This document shows positions 52,984-62,998 of a stretch of 64,000 nt of DNA, in pieces. Under the pieces are notes generated by a model. It did no database searches. It saw only the letters and a program-made list of their open reading frames with translations, and was not told the origin of the DNA. A program made the translations under genes and the position numbers. The stretch is from Flavobacterium notoginsengisoli. GTDB lineage: Bacteria > Bacteroidota > Bacteroidia > Flavobacteriales > Flavobacteriaceae. How positions within the stretch are numbered: position 1 is the stretch's first letter; each line of letters begins with the position of its first letter. The stretch is from assembly GCF_014207905.1 (NCBI RefSeq), contig NZ_JACHLB010000002.1:248001-312000 (forward strand). The letters run 5' to 3'.

Positions 52984-55900
52984 ATGAATACGAAACTACA
53001 ATTTTTTTTCAATAAGTATATAAAGATGAAAAATCTTTACTTAATGATTTTATTAATTTTTTCCTTTAAAGGATTTTCTTCTACGCACTCGGGTAAAGAT
53101 GTGCAGATTAGCCTTAATCTAAAAGATGCTGCAATTACAGAATTTTTCAATGCAGTAGAACAGAAAACATCTTTTACTTTTCTTTTTGACGAAAAGATAT
53201 CTGGAAGTTCACAGCGCATTTCCATTTATGCGGAAAAAGAAAGCCTTGACGGAGTGCTTGCAAAAGTAGCAGCAAAAACAGGTCTTTCATTTAAAAAACT
53301 CAACAACACGATTACAGTTACCCGAAATCTTCGCGCTCAAATGAACGTGCGAGGAAAAGTTCTAGACGAAAGCGGAATGCCAATGCCAGGAGTTACGATT
53401 CTCGAAAAAGGAACAAAAACCAATACAATGACAGACATGGAAGGAAATTTCAGCTTTGCTGTAAATGCTTCGGCTGTTCTTGTCGTTTCTTATATGGGAT
53501 ATGTTTCTCAAGAGGTTCAAGCGAGTGCTAATCCAATTACAGTTGTAATGAAATTAAGTACAAGCGAACTTAATGAAGTCGTGGTAACAGCTTTGGGAAT
53601 TAAAAGAGAAGAAAAAAAATTAGGATTCTCGCAGCAGACTATAAAATCTGATAATTTATCTCAGGGACGACCAAACAACTGGTCATCTGGATTAAAAGGA
53701 AAAGTGGCAGGTTTAAGCATTACTTCTACAGGTTCTGGACCATTAAATTCGCAGCAGATTACGCTTAGAGGAAACAGATCCTTAAGCCCAAAAGGAAATT
53801 ATGCGCTGATTGTTGTCGACGGTGTTCCCGTAAATGCTGAAATGACAACTTCTGGATCGAGCAGTGCTTATATGGGAGAAGATTCTCCAATTGACTACGG
53901 TAACGGAATTTCAGATCTTAATCTAGATGATATCGATGCTGTTACAGTTTTAAAAGGAGCTGGTGCAACTGCTCTTTATGGAAGCCGTGCAGCAAACGGA
54001 GCCTTAATTATTACCACAAAATCTGGAAAGAAAAACAAAGGTTTAGGAATTTCAGTAAATACAGGAGCTACATTTGATGTGATTCAAAGATGGCCAGATT
54101 ACCAATATACTTATGGACAAGGAACAGGAAATTCGCCTGACGCTTCTGGTAATCAGTATTATTCTTATGGAAATTCTGCAGACGGGACTTCGACCAGCGG
54201 AACCAGCAGTGCTTGGGGACCAGCTTTTACTGGACAAAATTTCTATCAATATGATCCAGTTCTCGAAGGACAATCAGCACAGAGATTGCCTTGGCAGCCT
54301 TACAGAGACAACCGAAAAGATTTCTGGAGAACCGGTGTGACTTTGAACAATAATATTTCTATTCAAGGAGGCGACAGCAAAGGATCAATGCGTCTTTCTG
54401 TTGGAAATCAAAAAAATGAGTGGATTATGCCTAATACTGGTTTTGATAGAGTTACTGCTGCTGTCAATGCCAACTATCAAGTGTCAGATAAAATCAAATT
54501 AGGAACAGCGATTAATTATAATACAAGAAATAGTGACAATTTACCTTCTACAGGTTACAACAATGGTTCTATCGCTTATTTTATGATTTTTCAGCAGCCT
54601 AATATCGATTTAGATTGGTATCGTCCAATTTGGGTGAAAGGCAAAGAGCAAATCGAGCAATTACATCCTTTCAGTTCTTTTATTGATAATCCGTATTTGA
54701 TTGCTTATGAAGCAACGAATACATTAGATAGTGATCAGATTGTGGGGAATATTTTTGCCAATATCACTTTATCGTCAAATCTGGAGTTAATGCTTCGTTC
54801 TTCAATGAACACTTATAATCAGACAAGAGAGCAGAAAAGGCCATACAGCATCAACAGATACGCGAAGGGATTTTATGAAAGACAAGATGTTTTCAAACAA
54901 GAAATCAACTCCGATTTTTTACTTTCTTATAAAAAAGACTTTGGAAATAAATTCTCACTTGCAGCTTCAGCCGGAGGAAATGCGATGAGTTATAAATACC
55001 GAAGAACAGAAGCCGAAGTTACAGGTTTGGTTGTACCTGGAGTTTACAAACTTTCAAATGGTTCTAGCGCACCAATTTTAACTTTAGGTGATGCTTACAA
55101 AAAAATGAGCAGTTTGTATGGATTAGTATCTATGTCTTATGCCGATATGCTTTTTGTTGATATTACGGGAAGAAATGACTGGACAAGTACGCTTCCGGTT
55201 GAAAATAATTCATTCTTCTATCCGTCGATTAATACAAGTGCGGTTATTTCTGAAATGGTTTCGCTTCCAAAATCAATTGATTTCTTAAAATACAGACTTT
55301 CTTTCGCTCAGGTTGGAAATGATACAGAACCTTATAAAACGCAGAAATATTACGGACAAAGTGCCTTCCCAAGTTCTGCACAGACTCTAACAGTTTTATA
55401 CAACAATCATTTTAAGCCTGAAATTACAACAAGTTTTGAGACAGGTTTTGAAATCAGAATGCTTAAAAACCGACTTACAGGAGATGCTACGGTTTACGAG
55501 AGTGTTACAAAGAACCAGATTATCGATATTCCGATGGACTTCTCAACAGGTTACAGCGGAGCGGTTTTGAATGGAGGAAAAGTAAGAAACCGAGGGATTG
55601 AAATTACACTTGGCGGAAAAATTATTGACGGTGAAAATTTTAAATGGAATTCGACCGTAAACTGGTCAAGAAACTGGAATAGAGTAATGGAACTTCCAGA
55701 AGGAATCGATGGCCAGCAGATTATTGGTACAGGAGGAACGGCTTCTATTATTGCAAAGGTAGGCGGAACAACTAGTGCTATTTACGGTTTCGGATTTGTT
55801 CGTTCTCCTGATGGCCAGATTGTTTACGATAATGCAGGTCTTCCAGCATATCCTGAAGAAATTCAATACATTGGCGATGCAAGTCCAAAATGGAAAGCGG

Positions 55901-56421
55901 GTTTTACCAATAGTTTTTCAATCGGAAACTTTACTATGAATGTCACTTTGGATGGTCAGTACGGAGGAATCATTTATTCGCAGACACATCACAAACTTTC
56001 TGAACAAGGAAAATTAAATTCAAATAGTATGGGTAGAGAAACTGGCTTTATCATTGGTGAAGGTGTGGTTCAGAATGCAGACGGTTCTTATTCTCCAAAT
56101 ACGAAACAAGTAAAAACAGCAGATTGGTACACTCGTTATTACCGAAGAGCAAATATCGAGTCGAACTCTTTTGACGCTTCTTTTGGAAAACTTCGAGAAA
56201 TCAGTCTTCAATATAATATGCCAAAAAGATGGCTGAAAAACACAGGACTTCAATCGGTTCAATTTTCAGTTTTTGGAAGAGATTTAGCAACTGTTTCAGA
56301 TTTTCCAATTTACGATCCAGAAACAGCAGCATTAAACGGAGATACCATTTTGCCAGGTATTGAAATGGGACAAATGCCATCTCCAGCTACTTATGGTTTC
56401 AATTTAAGTTTGACTTTATAA
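52984..56421 (+). CDS. SusC/RagA-type TonB-linked outer-membrane transporter with STN domain
   Basis: This 1145-residue protein has a signal segment, an STN domain (about 35-112; LNLKDAAITEFFNAVEQKTS), a carboxypeptidase-regulatory-like domain (about 118-195; GKVLDESGMPMPGVTILEKG) and the SusC hinge LNEVVVTALGIKREEKKLGF. A plug follows (VTVLKGAGATALYGSRAANG), then the barrel. An internal ATG at 53026 (MKNLYLMILLIFSFKGF) is an alternative start giving a cleaner signal peptide. It is paired with the SusD gene 7 bp downstream and regulated through FecR and sigma upstream. Two phosphoesterase genes follow, so the substrate may be a phosphodiester or phosphorylated compound; that is inference. Confidence 0.94.
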   Translation: MNTKLQFFFNKYIKMKNLYLMILLIFSFKGFSSTHSGKDVQISLNLKDAAITEFFNAVEQKTSFTFLFDEKISGSSQRISIYAEKESLDGVLAKVAAKTGLSFKKLNNTITVTRNLRAQMNVRGKVLDESGMPMPGVTILEKGTKTNTMTDMEGNFSFAVNASAVLVVSYMGYVSQEVQASANPITVVMKLSTSELNEVVVTALGIKREEKKLGFSQQTIKSDNLSQGRPNNWSSGLKGKVAGLSITSTGSGPLNSQQITLRGNRSLSPKGNYALIVVDGVPVNAEMTTSGSSSAYMGEDSPIDYGNGISDLNLDDIDAVTVLKGAGATALYGSRAANGALIITTKSGKKNKGLGISVNTGATFDVIQRWPDYQYTYGQGTGNSPDASGNQYYSYGNSADGTSTSGTSSAWGPAFTGQNFYQYDPVLEGQSAQRLPWQPYRDNRKDFWRTGVTLNNNISIQGGDSKGSMRLSVGNQKNEWIMPNTGFDRVTAAVNANYQVSDKIKLGTAINYNTRNSDNLPSTGYNNGSIAYFMIFQQPNIDLDWYRPIWVKGKEQIEQLHPFSSFIDNPYLIAYEATNTLDSDQIVGNIFANITLSSNLELMLRSSMNTYNQTREQKRPYSINRYAKGFYERQDVFKQEINSDFLLSYKKDFGNKFSLAASAGGNAMSYKYRRTEAEVTGLVVPGVYKLSNGSSAPILTLGDAYKKMSSLYGLVSMSYADMLFVDITGRNDWTSTLPVENNSFFYPSINTSAVISEMVSLPKSIDFLKYRLSFAQVGNDTEPYKTQKYYGQSAFPSSAQTLTVLYNNHFKPEITTSFETGFEIRMLKNRLTGDATVYESVTKNQIIDIPMDFSTGYSGAVLNGGKVRNRGIEITLGGKIIDGENFKWNSTVNWSRNWNRVMELPEGIDGQQIIGTGGTASIIAKVGGTTSAIYGFGFVRSPDGQIVYDNAGLPAYPEEIQYIGDASPKWKAGFTNSFSIGNFTMNVTLDGQYGGIIYSQTHHKLSEQGKLNSNSMGRETGFIIGEGVVQNADGSYSPNTKQVKTADWYTRYYRRANIESNSFDASFGKLREISLQYNMPKRWLKNTGLQSVQFSVFGRDLATVSDFPIYDPETAALNGDTILPGIEMGQMPSPATYGFNLSLTL

Positions 56422-56428
56422 TAAGACA

Positions 56429-57862
56429 ATGAAAAAGATAAAAATTACAGCGATACTATTACTAATTACAGGGTTTACAATTTCTTGTACAGGAGGTTAT
56501 GAAGAGCTTAACGAAAACCCTAATCTTATTACTGAAATAAGTCCAGGAACTTTAATCAATCCAATTATTTATGGAGTGGCTTCACAGAATGCACTACAAA
56601 GTGTAGATGTTACTTTCAATCTAATGCAGGTTTCACTTCCTTTTCCAAGTATTTCAGGAGGTTTGCATCGTTATGATGTAAGCAATAATATTGGAAATTC
56701 AGCTTGGAATAATTATTACAAATGGCTGAATAATATCAGAGAAATGCGAATGGCCTCAGTAAAAGCAGGAGATGGCAATTATGAGGCAGTTGCATTAACA
56801 CTTAACGCTTTGGTTTATGCCAATCTTACGGATCTTTTCGGACCGGTTCCGATGACCGAGGCTGTGAGTGGAGAAGATGGTATTTTGTATCCAAAGTACG
56901 ATACACAGGAGTTTATTTATGAAACACTTTTAGCTGATTTAGAAAGAGCGAATACTTTGTATGACACAAGTAAAGCAATGATTTATACAGAAGATATTTT
57001 GTTTCAAAACAATGTTTTAAAATGGAAGAAATTCACCAATTCTTTAAAAATGAGATTGCTGTTAAGAGTTTCAAACAGAACAGAAACGGGAGCTTTTGCA
57101 AAACTGGCTTACATGGCAGATCATCCAGAAATTTATCCTGTTTTTACCAATACTGCTGAAAGTGCAATTTTGAAAGTAACTGGTGTTGCACCAAATGTTT
57201 CTCCTTGGGGAAGACCGCAGGATTTTAACTTGAATATCAAAATGGCCTCTTTTTTTATCGATAATCTGAATACGCTAGAAGATCCAAGAAGAGCGATAAT
57301 TGCAACAGGTGCGACAGCGTTAGTTACTAATGCACCAATTGGATTTAAAGGAATTACAAGTGCTTATGCTGGTTCTGATTCTCAATTCAAATACAATGCT
57401 TCGACACTTTATAATATACAGGTGCAAAATCCAATGCAGATCTTTCTTTTAACGTATGCTGAAGTTGAATTTATTAAAGCAGAATTAGCACAGAGAGGTC
57501 TTATAGCAGATGCTGCAGGACATTATGAAAAAGGAGTGAGAGCAGGAATTGAACAACTAAAAGCGACAACTCCGACAACATACTTTAATAAGCCAGAAGC
57601 ACAATACGATGGAACTCTAGAAAGAATCATGTTGCAGAAATATTACGCTTTATATTTTACAGATTATCAGCAATGGTTTGAATACCGTAGAACAGGTTTT
57701 CCTGTATTGCCAACAACAACAGCTATGCTAAACAACGGAATCATGCCGTCAAGATTCACTTATCCAGATAATCAGCAGATTAAAAACACTGAAAACTATA
57801 ACAAAGCAGTTGAAATGGTTGGAGGCGATAATATCAATACTAAAGTTTGGTGGGATAAATAA
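56429..57862 (+). CDS. SusD/RagB family lipoprotein (SusD-like_2 type)
   Basis: This 477-residue lipoprotein has a lipobox FTISC near residue 20. Family features are the N-terminal EELNENPNLITEISPGTLIN, the helical region NYYKWLNNIREMRMASVKAG, the segment ANLTDLFGPVPMTEAVSGED and the C-terminal QWFEYRRTGFPVLP. These match the SusD-like_2 group, distinct from the SusD of the first locus. It forms the substrate lid for the SusC protein encoded 7 bp upstream. Confidence 0.93.
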   Translation: MKKIKITAILLLITGFTISCTGGYEELNENPNLITEISPGTLINPIIYGVASQNALQSVDVTFNLMQVSLPFPSISGGLHRYDVSNNIGNSAWNNYYKWLNNIREMRMASVKAGDGNYEAVALTLNALVYANLTDLFGPVPMTEAVSGEDGILYPKYDTQEFIYETLLADLERANTLYDTSKAMIYTEDILFQNNVLKWKKFTNSLKMRLLLRVSNRTETGAFAKLAYMADHPEIYPVFTNTAESAILKVTGVAPNVSPWGRPQDFNLNIKMASFFIDNLNTLEDPRRAIIATGATALVTNAPIGFKGITSAYAGSDSQFKYNASTLYNIQVQNPMQIFLLTYAEVEFIKAELAQRGLIADAAGHYEKGVRAGIEQLKATTPTTYFNKPEAQYDGTLERIMLQKYYALYFTDYQQWFEYRRTGFPVLPTTTAMLNNGIMPSRFTYPDNQQIKNTENYNKAVEMVGGDNINTKVWWDK

Positions 57863-57872
57863 AATAATAAAA

Positions 57873-59447
57873 ATGAAAAAGACATTTATATACAGCGCAT
57901 TATTGTTTTGTGGTGTTTTGACCGCTCAAACAAGTGTAAAAGGAATCGTATTTGAAGATTTGAATCAAAACGGTAAAAAGGAAAAGAAAGAAAAAGGAAT
58001 TGCAAATGTGGCAGTAACCAATGGCCGTGAAGTAGTTTTAACGGATAAAAAAGGAAACTACGAATTGCCGTTGCAAAGTGATGCTATAATTGCCGTAATC
58101 AAACCTTCTGGTTATAAAATTCAGGTTAATAAAGATAATCTGCCTCAGTTTTTCTATAATCATAAGCCAGCGGGTTCTCCTAAAGGAAAGTTTGAAGGCG
58201 TTGCGCCAACAGGAAAACTGCCGGAATCTGTAGATTTTGGATTGCTTTCGCAGAAAGAAACCAATGATTTTACAGCCCTTATTTTTGGAGATCCACAACC
58301 TTACACCCTTGAAGAGGTGGATTTTTTTGCAAGAGGAATTGTTGCCGAAGTGGAAGGCATTAAAAATATTCCATTTGGATTAAGTATGGGAGATTTGGTT
58401 GGAAATGATCTTAGTTTATTCAATCCATATATTCAGGCAATTAAAAAAATCGGAATTCCATGGTACAATCTTTTGGGAAATCATGATTTAAATTTTGATG
58501 CCAAAGAAGATAAATTGGCAGATGAAACCTACGAAGCTCATTTTGGACCAGCCAATTATGCTTTCAATTACGGAAAAGTACATTTTATTGTTTTAGATGA
58601 TGTTTTGTATCCAGATCCAAGAGATCATGATGGCTACTGGGGAGGTTTTACAGAAGAGCAAATGCAGTTTATAGCAAACGATCTTAAAACAGTTCCAAAG
58701 GAAAATTTAATTGTATTAGCTTTTCATATTCCGATTAGCGAGCCAGACGGTAAAGACGATTCTTTTAGAGATGAAGACCGCCAAAAGTTATTTGAATTAT
58801 TGAAAGATTTTCCAAATACGCTTTCGCTTTCGGCGCACACGCATATGCAAAGACAGGACTTTTTCGAAAAGAAAGATGGCTGGTTGCAGGAAACACCGCA
58901 TCATCATTATAATATCGGAACTACATCGGGTGACTGGTATTCAGGAAAACTAGATGAAAAAGGAATTCCAATTTCGGTTATGAGAGACGGAACTCCAAAA
59001 GGGTATGCTTTCATTCATTTTAATGGAAATAAATATACCGTTGATTATAAAGTGGCTGGAAAACCAGAAGATTATCAGATGAAAGTTTTCGCTCCAAAAG
59101 TGGTAGCCAAAGCAAAACGTACCAAATCTGGAGTGTTTGCCAATTTTTTTATGGGAAGTAAAAAAGATAAAGTGGTTTATCGCGTGGATCAAGGAGAATG
59201 GAAAGAAATGGAATATGTAGAAGTACAAGACCCATCGTATGTTGAATTGGTTTATGAATGGGAATTATCTGAGGTACTTATGCCAGGAAAACGTTCGTCA
59301 GATCCTGAAAAAAGCACCCACGTTTGGAGAGGAAATATCCCTTCTGATCTTGCTATTGGCGAACATGCTATTGAAATCAAAGCAACAGATATGTTTGGTA
59401 AAACGCACACTGCAAATACCACTTACAGAATTGATAAAGTGAAATAA
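57873..59447 (+). CDS. calcineurin-like phosphoesterase (N- and C-terminal accessory domains)
   Basis: This exported metallophosphoesterase has 524 residues as started here. The ATG at 57873 is chosen because it gives a signal peptide (MKKTFIYSALLFCGVLTAQ); a frame from 57810 would overlap susD. An N-terminal beta domain (about 20-110; VKGIVFEDLNQNGKKEKKEK) precedes the metallophosphatase core (about 120-350). The core carries metal ligands in FGDPQPY, SMGDLVGND, LLGNHDLNF, AFHIPI and SAHTHMQ. A C-terminal beta domain lies at about 375-520. The three-part layout is a known Bacteroidota family. It probably hydrolyses phosphomono- or diesters brought by the SusCD pair. Confidence 0.9.
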   Translation: MKKTFIYSALLFCGVLTAQTSVKGIVFEDLNQNGKKEKKEKGIANVAVTNGREVVLTDKKGNYELPLQSDAIIAVIKPSGYKIQVNKDNLPQFFYNHKPAGSPKGKFEGVAPTGKLPESVDFGLLSQKETNDFTALIFGDPQPYTLEEVDFFARGIVAEVEGIKNIPFGLSMGDLVGNDLSLFNPYIQAIKKIGIPWYNLLGNHDLNFDAKEDKLADETYEAHFGPANYAFNYGKVHFIVLDDVLYPDPRDHDGYWGGFTEEQMQFIANDLKTVPKENLIVLAFHIPISEPDGKDDSFRDEDRQKLFELLKDFPNTLSLSAHTHMQRQDFFEKKDGWLQETPHHHYNIGTTSGDWYSGKLDEKGIPISVMRDGTPKGYAFIHFNGNKYTVDYKVAGKPEDYQMKVFAPKVVAKAKRTKSGVFANFFMGSKKDKVVYRVDQGEWKEMEYVEVQDPSYVELVYEWELSEVLMPGKRSSDPEKSTHVWRGNIPSDLAIGEHAIEIKATDMFGKTHTANTTYRIDKVK

Positions 59448-59448
59448 A

Positions 59449-60357
59449 ATGCTAAAATTCAAAAAGATAATTTGTCTCTTAATTGCGGTATCAGCAACAT
59501 ATTCCTGCGGAAATCAAAAGGCAGTTATAGCAAAAAGAACGATTGAAGTTCAGGGACATCGAGGTGATCGAGGGAATTTTCCAGAGAATTCTATTCCTGC
59601 TTTTCTAAGTGCTGTAAAAAAAGGTGCAGATGTTGTAGAATTGGATGTTGTGATTTCTAAAGATCAGAAAGTAGTGGTTTCTCATGAAGCTTTTATGTCC
59701 TCGCAATATATGCTTGACAGCGAAGGAAACCCAATTGCAAAGGATAAAGAAAAGAGTTATAACCTTTATGAAATGACGTATGACAGCATTAGAAAGTTTG
59801 ACGGCGGTTCAAGAGGAAATAACGCTTTTCCGATGCAGCAGAAACAAAAAACATACAAGCCTTTGTTATCAGAAGTGATTGTCAGCGTTGAAGACTATAT
59901 TGCCAAAAACAATCTAAAACCAGTTCGATACAATATCGAAATCAAATCTGAAAAATCGGATTATGGTAAAAGACAGCCAGAGCCAAAAGCTTTTACTGAT
60001 TTGGTAATGAAAATCATTAAAGACAAAGGAATTGAGCGAAAAATCAATATTCAGTCTTTTGATCCGACAGTATTAAATGTAATGCATAAAAGATACCCTA
60101 AAACGAAAATTGCCTATTTGGTTGGAGAAGGCAGTATCTCAAAAAATCTTTTACTGCTTGATTTTAAGCCAGAAATTTACAGTCCGCATTATAAATTATT
60201 GAACCAAAATGAAGTGGATTCGCTTCGATTGATGAAGATGAAGATTATTCCGTGGACTGTTAATGACGACAAAGCAATTGATAATATGATACAGCTTCGG
60301 GTTGACGGAATTATTACAGATTATCCCGAAAAAGTATTGCAGAAACTGTCTTTGTAA
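59449..60357 (+). CDS. glycerophosphodiester phosphodiesterase lipoprotein
   Basis: This 302-residue GDPD-family enzyme is anchored as a lipoprotein (lipobox ATYSC near residue 20). The TIM-barrel signatures are present: GHRGDRGNFPENSIPAF with the catalytic His, ADVVELDVVISKDQKVVVSH with the metal-binding Glu/Asp and second His, YNIEIKSE, and the C-terminal PWTVNDDKAIDNMIQLRVDG. It cleaves glycerophosphodiesters to glycerol-3-phosphate and alcohol. It starts 1 bp after the phosphoesterase gene and closes the SusCD operon, which strongly suggests a phospholipid headgroup or teichoic-acid-type substrate. Confidence 0.94.
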   Translation: MLKFKKIICLLIAVSATYSCGNQKAVIAKRTIEVQGHRGDRGNFPENSIPAFLSAVKKGADVVELDVVISKDQKVVVSHEAFMSSQYMLDSEGNPIAKDKEKSYNLYEMTYDSIRKFDGGSRGNNAFPMQQKQKTYKPLLSEVIVSVEDYIAKNNLKPVRYNIEIKSEKSDYGKRQPEPKAFTDLVMKIIKDKGIERKINIQSFDPTVLNVMHKRYPKTKIAYLVGEGSISKNLLLLDFKPEIYSPHYKLLNQNEVDSLRLMKMKIIPWTVNDDKAIDNMIQLRVDGIITDYPEKVLQKLSL

Positions 60358-60398
60358 AAGAATATTTTTTTGAATAATTAATTAAAGAAGATTTAATA

Positions 60399-60692
60399 AT
60401 GAATGGAATAAGTGCTAGAGAGCACCGAATTATTGCAGCGGCTTTTGATAAATTTGAAGCGATGTCTTCTGTATTTTCTTATGTGTTAGAAGAATCACAA
60501 GAATCAGAAATCCGAGAAGGTATGGAATCCCTAGAAAAGTTATATGAGAAATATAACAAGCTGTACGGAGAACTCGAAAAATGTATTAAGGAATATGAAG
60601 GAAAGAAAAAAAGAGTACGAACAGCAGTAAACAAAGGAAACCGAAAATTGCTTTCTGAGCTGCAAAAAAATCCACCTTTATTAAATTTTTAG
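60399..60692 (+). CDS. hypothetical small coiled-coil protein
   Basis: This 97-residue cytoplasmic protein is helical and charged, with a probable coiled coil at about 30-80 (SLEKLYEKYNKLYGELEKCI) and a basic C-terminal part (KKKRVRTAVNKGNRKLLSEL). No family is recognised. It lies 41 bp after the GDPD gene and before a terminator, and may be part of that transcript. Its proximity to a polyphosphate kinase is notable but does not give a function. Confidence 0.6.
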   Translation: MNGISAREHRIIAAAFDKFEAMSSVFSYVLEESQESEIREGMESLEKLYEKYNKLYGELEKCIKEYEGKKKRVRTAVNKGNRKLLSELQKNPPLLNF

Positions 60693-60721
60693 TTTCATTT
60701 ATTCAATTGAATTTTGGTTGC

Positions 60722-60756
60722 AAAACCTTCAAGTTTAATTACTTGGAGGTTTTTTC
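60722..60756 (+). terminator. intrinsic terminator before ppk1
   Basis: AAAACCTTCAAG pairs with CTTGGAGGTTTTTT (one G-T pair) around an 8-nt loop, with a T-run. It ends the susCD/phosphodiesterase transcript, so ppk1 needs its own promoter in 60757-60962. Confidence 0.82.
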
Positions 60757-60962
60757 GTTTCCTTATTTTTTTTGATTTCTTAAACTGTAGTTAATCTTTG
60801 ATGCAAATAATTTCACAAACAGGCTCGATGCATTATGTTATGTTAGTAATAGATTATTTTTTAGTTAATTACTTGGTTTTCTAATGAAACAGAGAAAAAT
60901 TAATGATTTAAATTTACGAAGTTAGTATTGTTAATTCAGTTTTAACCATCAAAACCTAAAAC

Positions 60963-62984
60963 GTGCATCACCATCTTATTCCTTCAGAAATGTCTTGGCT
61001 TTCTTTCAACAATTGTATTTTGGATGAAGCCGAAGATTTAAATAATGCAGTATATGACAGAATCAAATTTTTGGCTATTCATTCTTCTAATCTAGATGAA
61101 TTTTTTAGAGTCAAGATTAATAAACTGCAGAAAAAGAAGACTAAGAAAAACAGTCATCTTTTGGAAGACGTTTTAAAAGAAGTAAATCGGCAGCAAAATA
61201 GATTTGGAAAGATATGGAGTTATTCCATTCTGACCGAATTGGCTTTAAACGATATTACATATTATGAATATCAGGAATTATTACCGGAACATTCAAATGA
61301 GATTGAGTATTATTTTAAAAGTATCATTCTATCTTATATTCAAGTTGTTTACATCACTTTAAATCAACCCAAAACATATTTCTTAAATAACCGAAGTTTA
61401 TATTTTTTAGTAAAATTAAAAGACAGCAAAGGCAATTATAATTTTGCTTATTTAAATATTCCTTCAGATAAATTAGATCGTTTTAAAGAATTGCAAAGCA
61501 TAGAAAACAGACATTACATTATTTCAATCGATACAATAATTAGAAATTGTTTAGCATTCATATTTCCAGCAGATAAAATTATTTCCTGCAATGCCATAAA
61601 ATTAAACCGAGATGAAAATTATCTGATTGAAGACGAAAGTACAGGCGACTTAATAGCAAAAATTGAAGCAAAAGTGGAAGAGCGTAAAAGAGGTTCTGCC
61701 ACAAGATTTTTATACGATTCGAATATGGACGCAGATTCTTTTTCGATTTGTAAAAAAGCATTTAAACTTTATAAAAGTGAAATGATAAAGGGCGGAAGTC
61801 ATCATAATTTTTTCGATTTATTCAAGTTTCCGAATCCTGTTAAGCCAAATTTACAAGGAAAGTATTATCCAAATCTTCCTCATCTGCCTTTTGAAAATAC
61901 TACATCAATTTTTGATGTTATAAAGAAGCAAAATCAGTTGCTTCATTTTCCGTATCAATCGTATTATTATGTACTTCAGTTTTTTAATCAGGCGGCAATT
62001 AATAAAAATGTTACAGAGATTAAAATTACGTTATATCGAATTTCTTCTCAATCCTTAATAGCAAATGCTTTAATCAGTGCGGCTAAGAATGGAAAGAAAG
62101 TAACCGTTTTTGTTGAGGTGAAAGCGCGTTTTGATGAACATAATAATTTGTTCTGGTCTAAAGAAATGAAAAATGCCGGCATTAAAATTATTCAAAGTCT
62201 TCCTAATTTAAAAGTACATGCCAAAGCAGCCATGATTACGATGAAAGACAAATACGGCAATAAAAAGAATTACGGGTACTTGTCAACAGGAAATTTTAAT
62301 GAAAGTACAGCAAATATCTATTCAGATTTTGGTTTTTTTACTGCAGAAACAGCTTATACTAACGATTTGAAAAAGATTTTTACTTTTTTAAAAACCAAGA
62401 AAAAAAGTGCTGAACCAAAACATATTTTAGCCGCAGGTTTTAATATGAAAGAAAAATTACTGGAATTAATCGATACCGAAATAAAAAATAAAAAAGCAGA
62501 AAGACCAGCCTCAATATTCTTAAAAATAAATGGACTAGATGAAAAAGATATTATTGATAAACTTATTGAAGCAGATAAGGCAGGTGTTGAGGTTACATTA
62601 ATAGTCAGAGGTATATGCACACTTTTGCCAGGAATTAAAAAAGTATCCGAGAATATGAAAATCTATCGAATTGTAGATATGTTTTTAGAGCATTCCAGAA
62701 TCTATAAATTTGCCAATAACGGACAGGAAAAAATCTATTTATCTTCTGCAGATATGTTAAGCCGAAATCTAAACAGAAGAATAGAAGTGGCGTTTCCATT
62801 ATATGATGAAAAACATATTAAAGAAATAAACAAAATAATTCAGTTGCAGTTAGAAGATAATACCAAAAGAAGAACTATCAACAGCGAAGGATTGAATGAA
62901 TTGGAAATAGAAGATAATATCGTATCAAGAAGGGCGCAGACAGAAATCTACAATTGGATTGCTGCTGATAATAGAATTTCTTAA
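60963..62984 (+). CDS. ppk1: polyphosphate kinase 1
   Basis: This 673-residue enzyme makes polyphosphate from ATP. It starts with GTG, since an in-frame stop lies just upstream and the conserved SWLSFN motif begins near residue 11. Catalytic landmarks are the autophosphorylated-His region LKVHAKAAMITM, the GNFNEST segment after it, and the second His in DMFLEHSRIYKF. The N-terminal RIKFLAIHSSNLDEFFRVKI is typical. It is slightly shorter than the usual 690-720 residues and fairly divergent, so it could be a second paralogue of the genome. Its place beside an organophosphate-type SusCD locus suggests storage of scavenged phosphate. Confidence 0.92.
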   Translation: MHHHLIPSEMSWLSFNNCILDEAEDLNNAVYDRIKFLAIHSSNLDEFFRVKINKLQKKKTKKNSHLLEDVLKEVNRQQNRFGKIWSYSILTELALNDITYYEYQELLPEHSNEIEYYFKSIILSYIQVVYITLNQPKTYFLNNRSLYFLVKLKDSKGNYNFAYLNIPSDKLDRFKELQSIENRHYIISIDTIIRNCLAFIFPADKIISCNAIKLNRDENYLIEDESTGDLIAKIEAKVEERKRGSATRFLYDSNMDADSFSICKKAFKLYKSEMIKGGSHHNFFDLFKFPNPVKPNLQGKYYPNLPHLPFENTTSIFDVIKKQNQLLHFPYQSYYYVLQFFNQAAINKNVTEIKITLYRISSQSLIANALISAAKNGKKVTVFVEVKARFDEHNNLFWSKEMKNAGIKIIQSLPNLKVHAKAAMITMKDKYGNKKNYGYLSTGNFNESTANIYSDFGFFTAETAYTNDLKKIFTFLKTKKKSAEPKHILAAGFNMKEKLLELIDTEIKNKKAERPASIFLKINGLDEKDIIDKLIEADKAGVEVTLIVRGICTLLPGIKKVSENMKIYRIVDMFLEHSRIYKFANNGQEKIYLSSADMLSRNLNRRIEVAFPLYDEKHIKEINKIIQLQLEDNTKRRTINSEGLNELEIEDNIVSRRAQTEIYNWIAADNRIS

Positions 62985-62998
62985 TAATTCATCGTCAT

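Noticed and set aside
54113..54340. 75-codon plus-strand frame inside susC of the second locus
   Set aside because: It is a shifted frame within an intact SusC gene; no frameshift is needed to explain the SusC protein.
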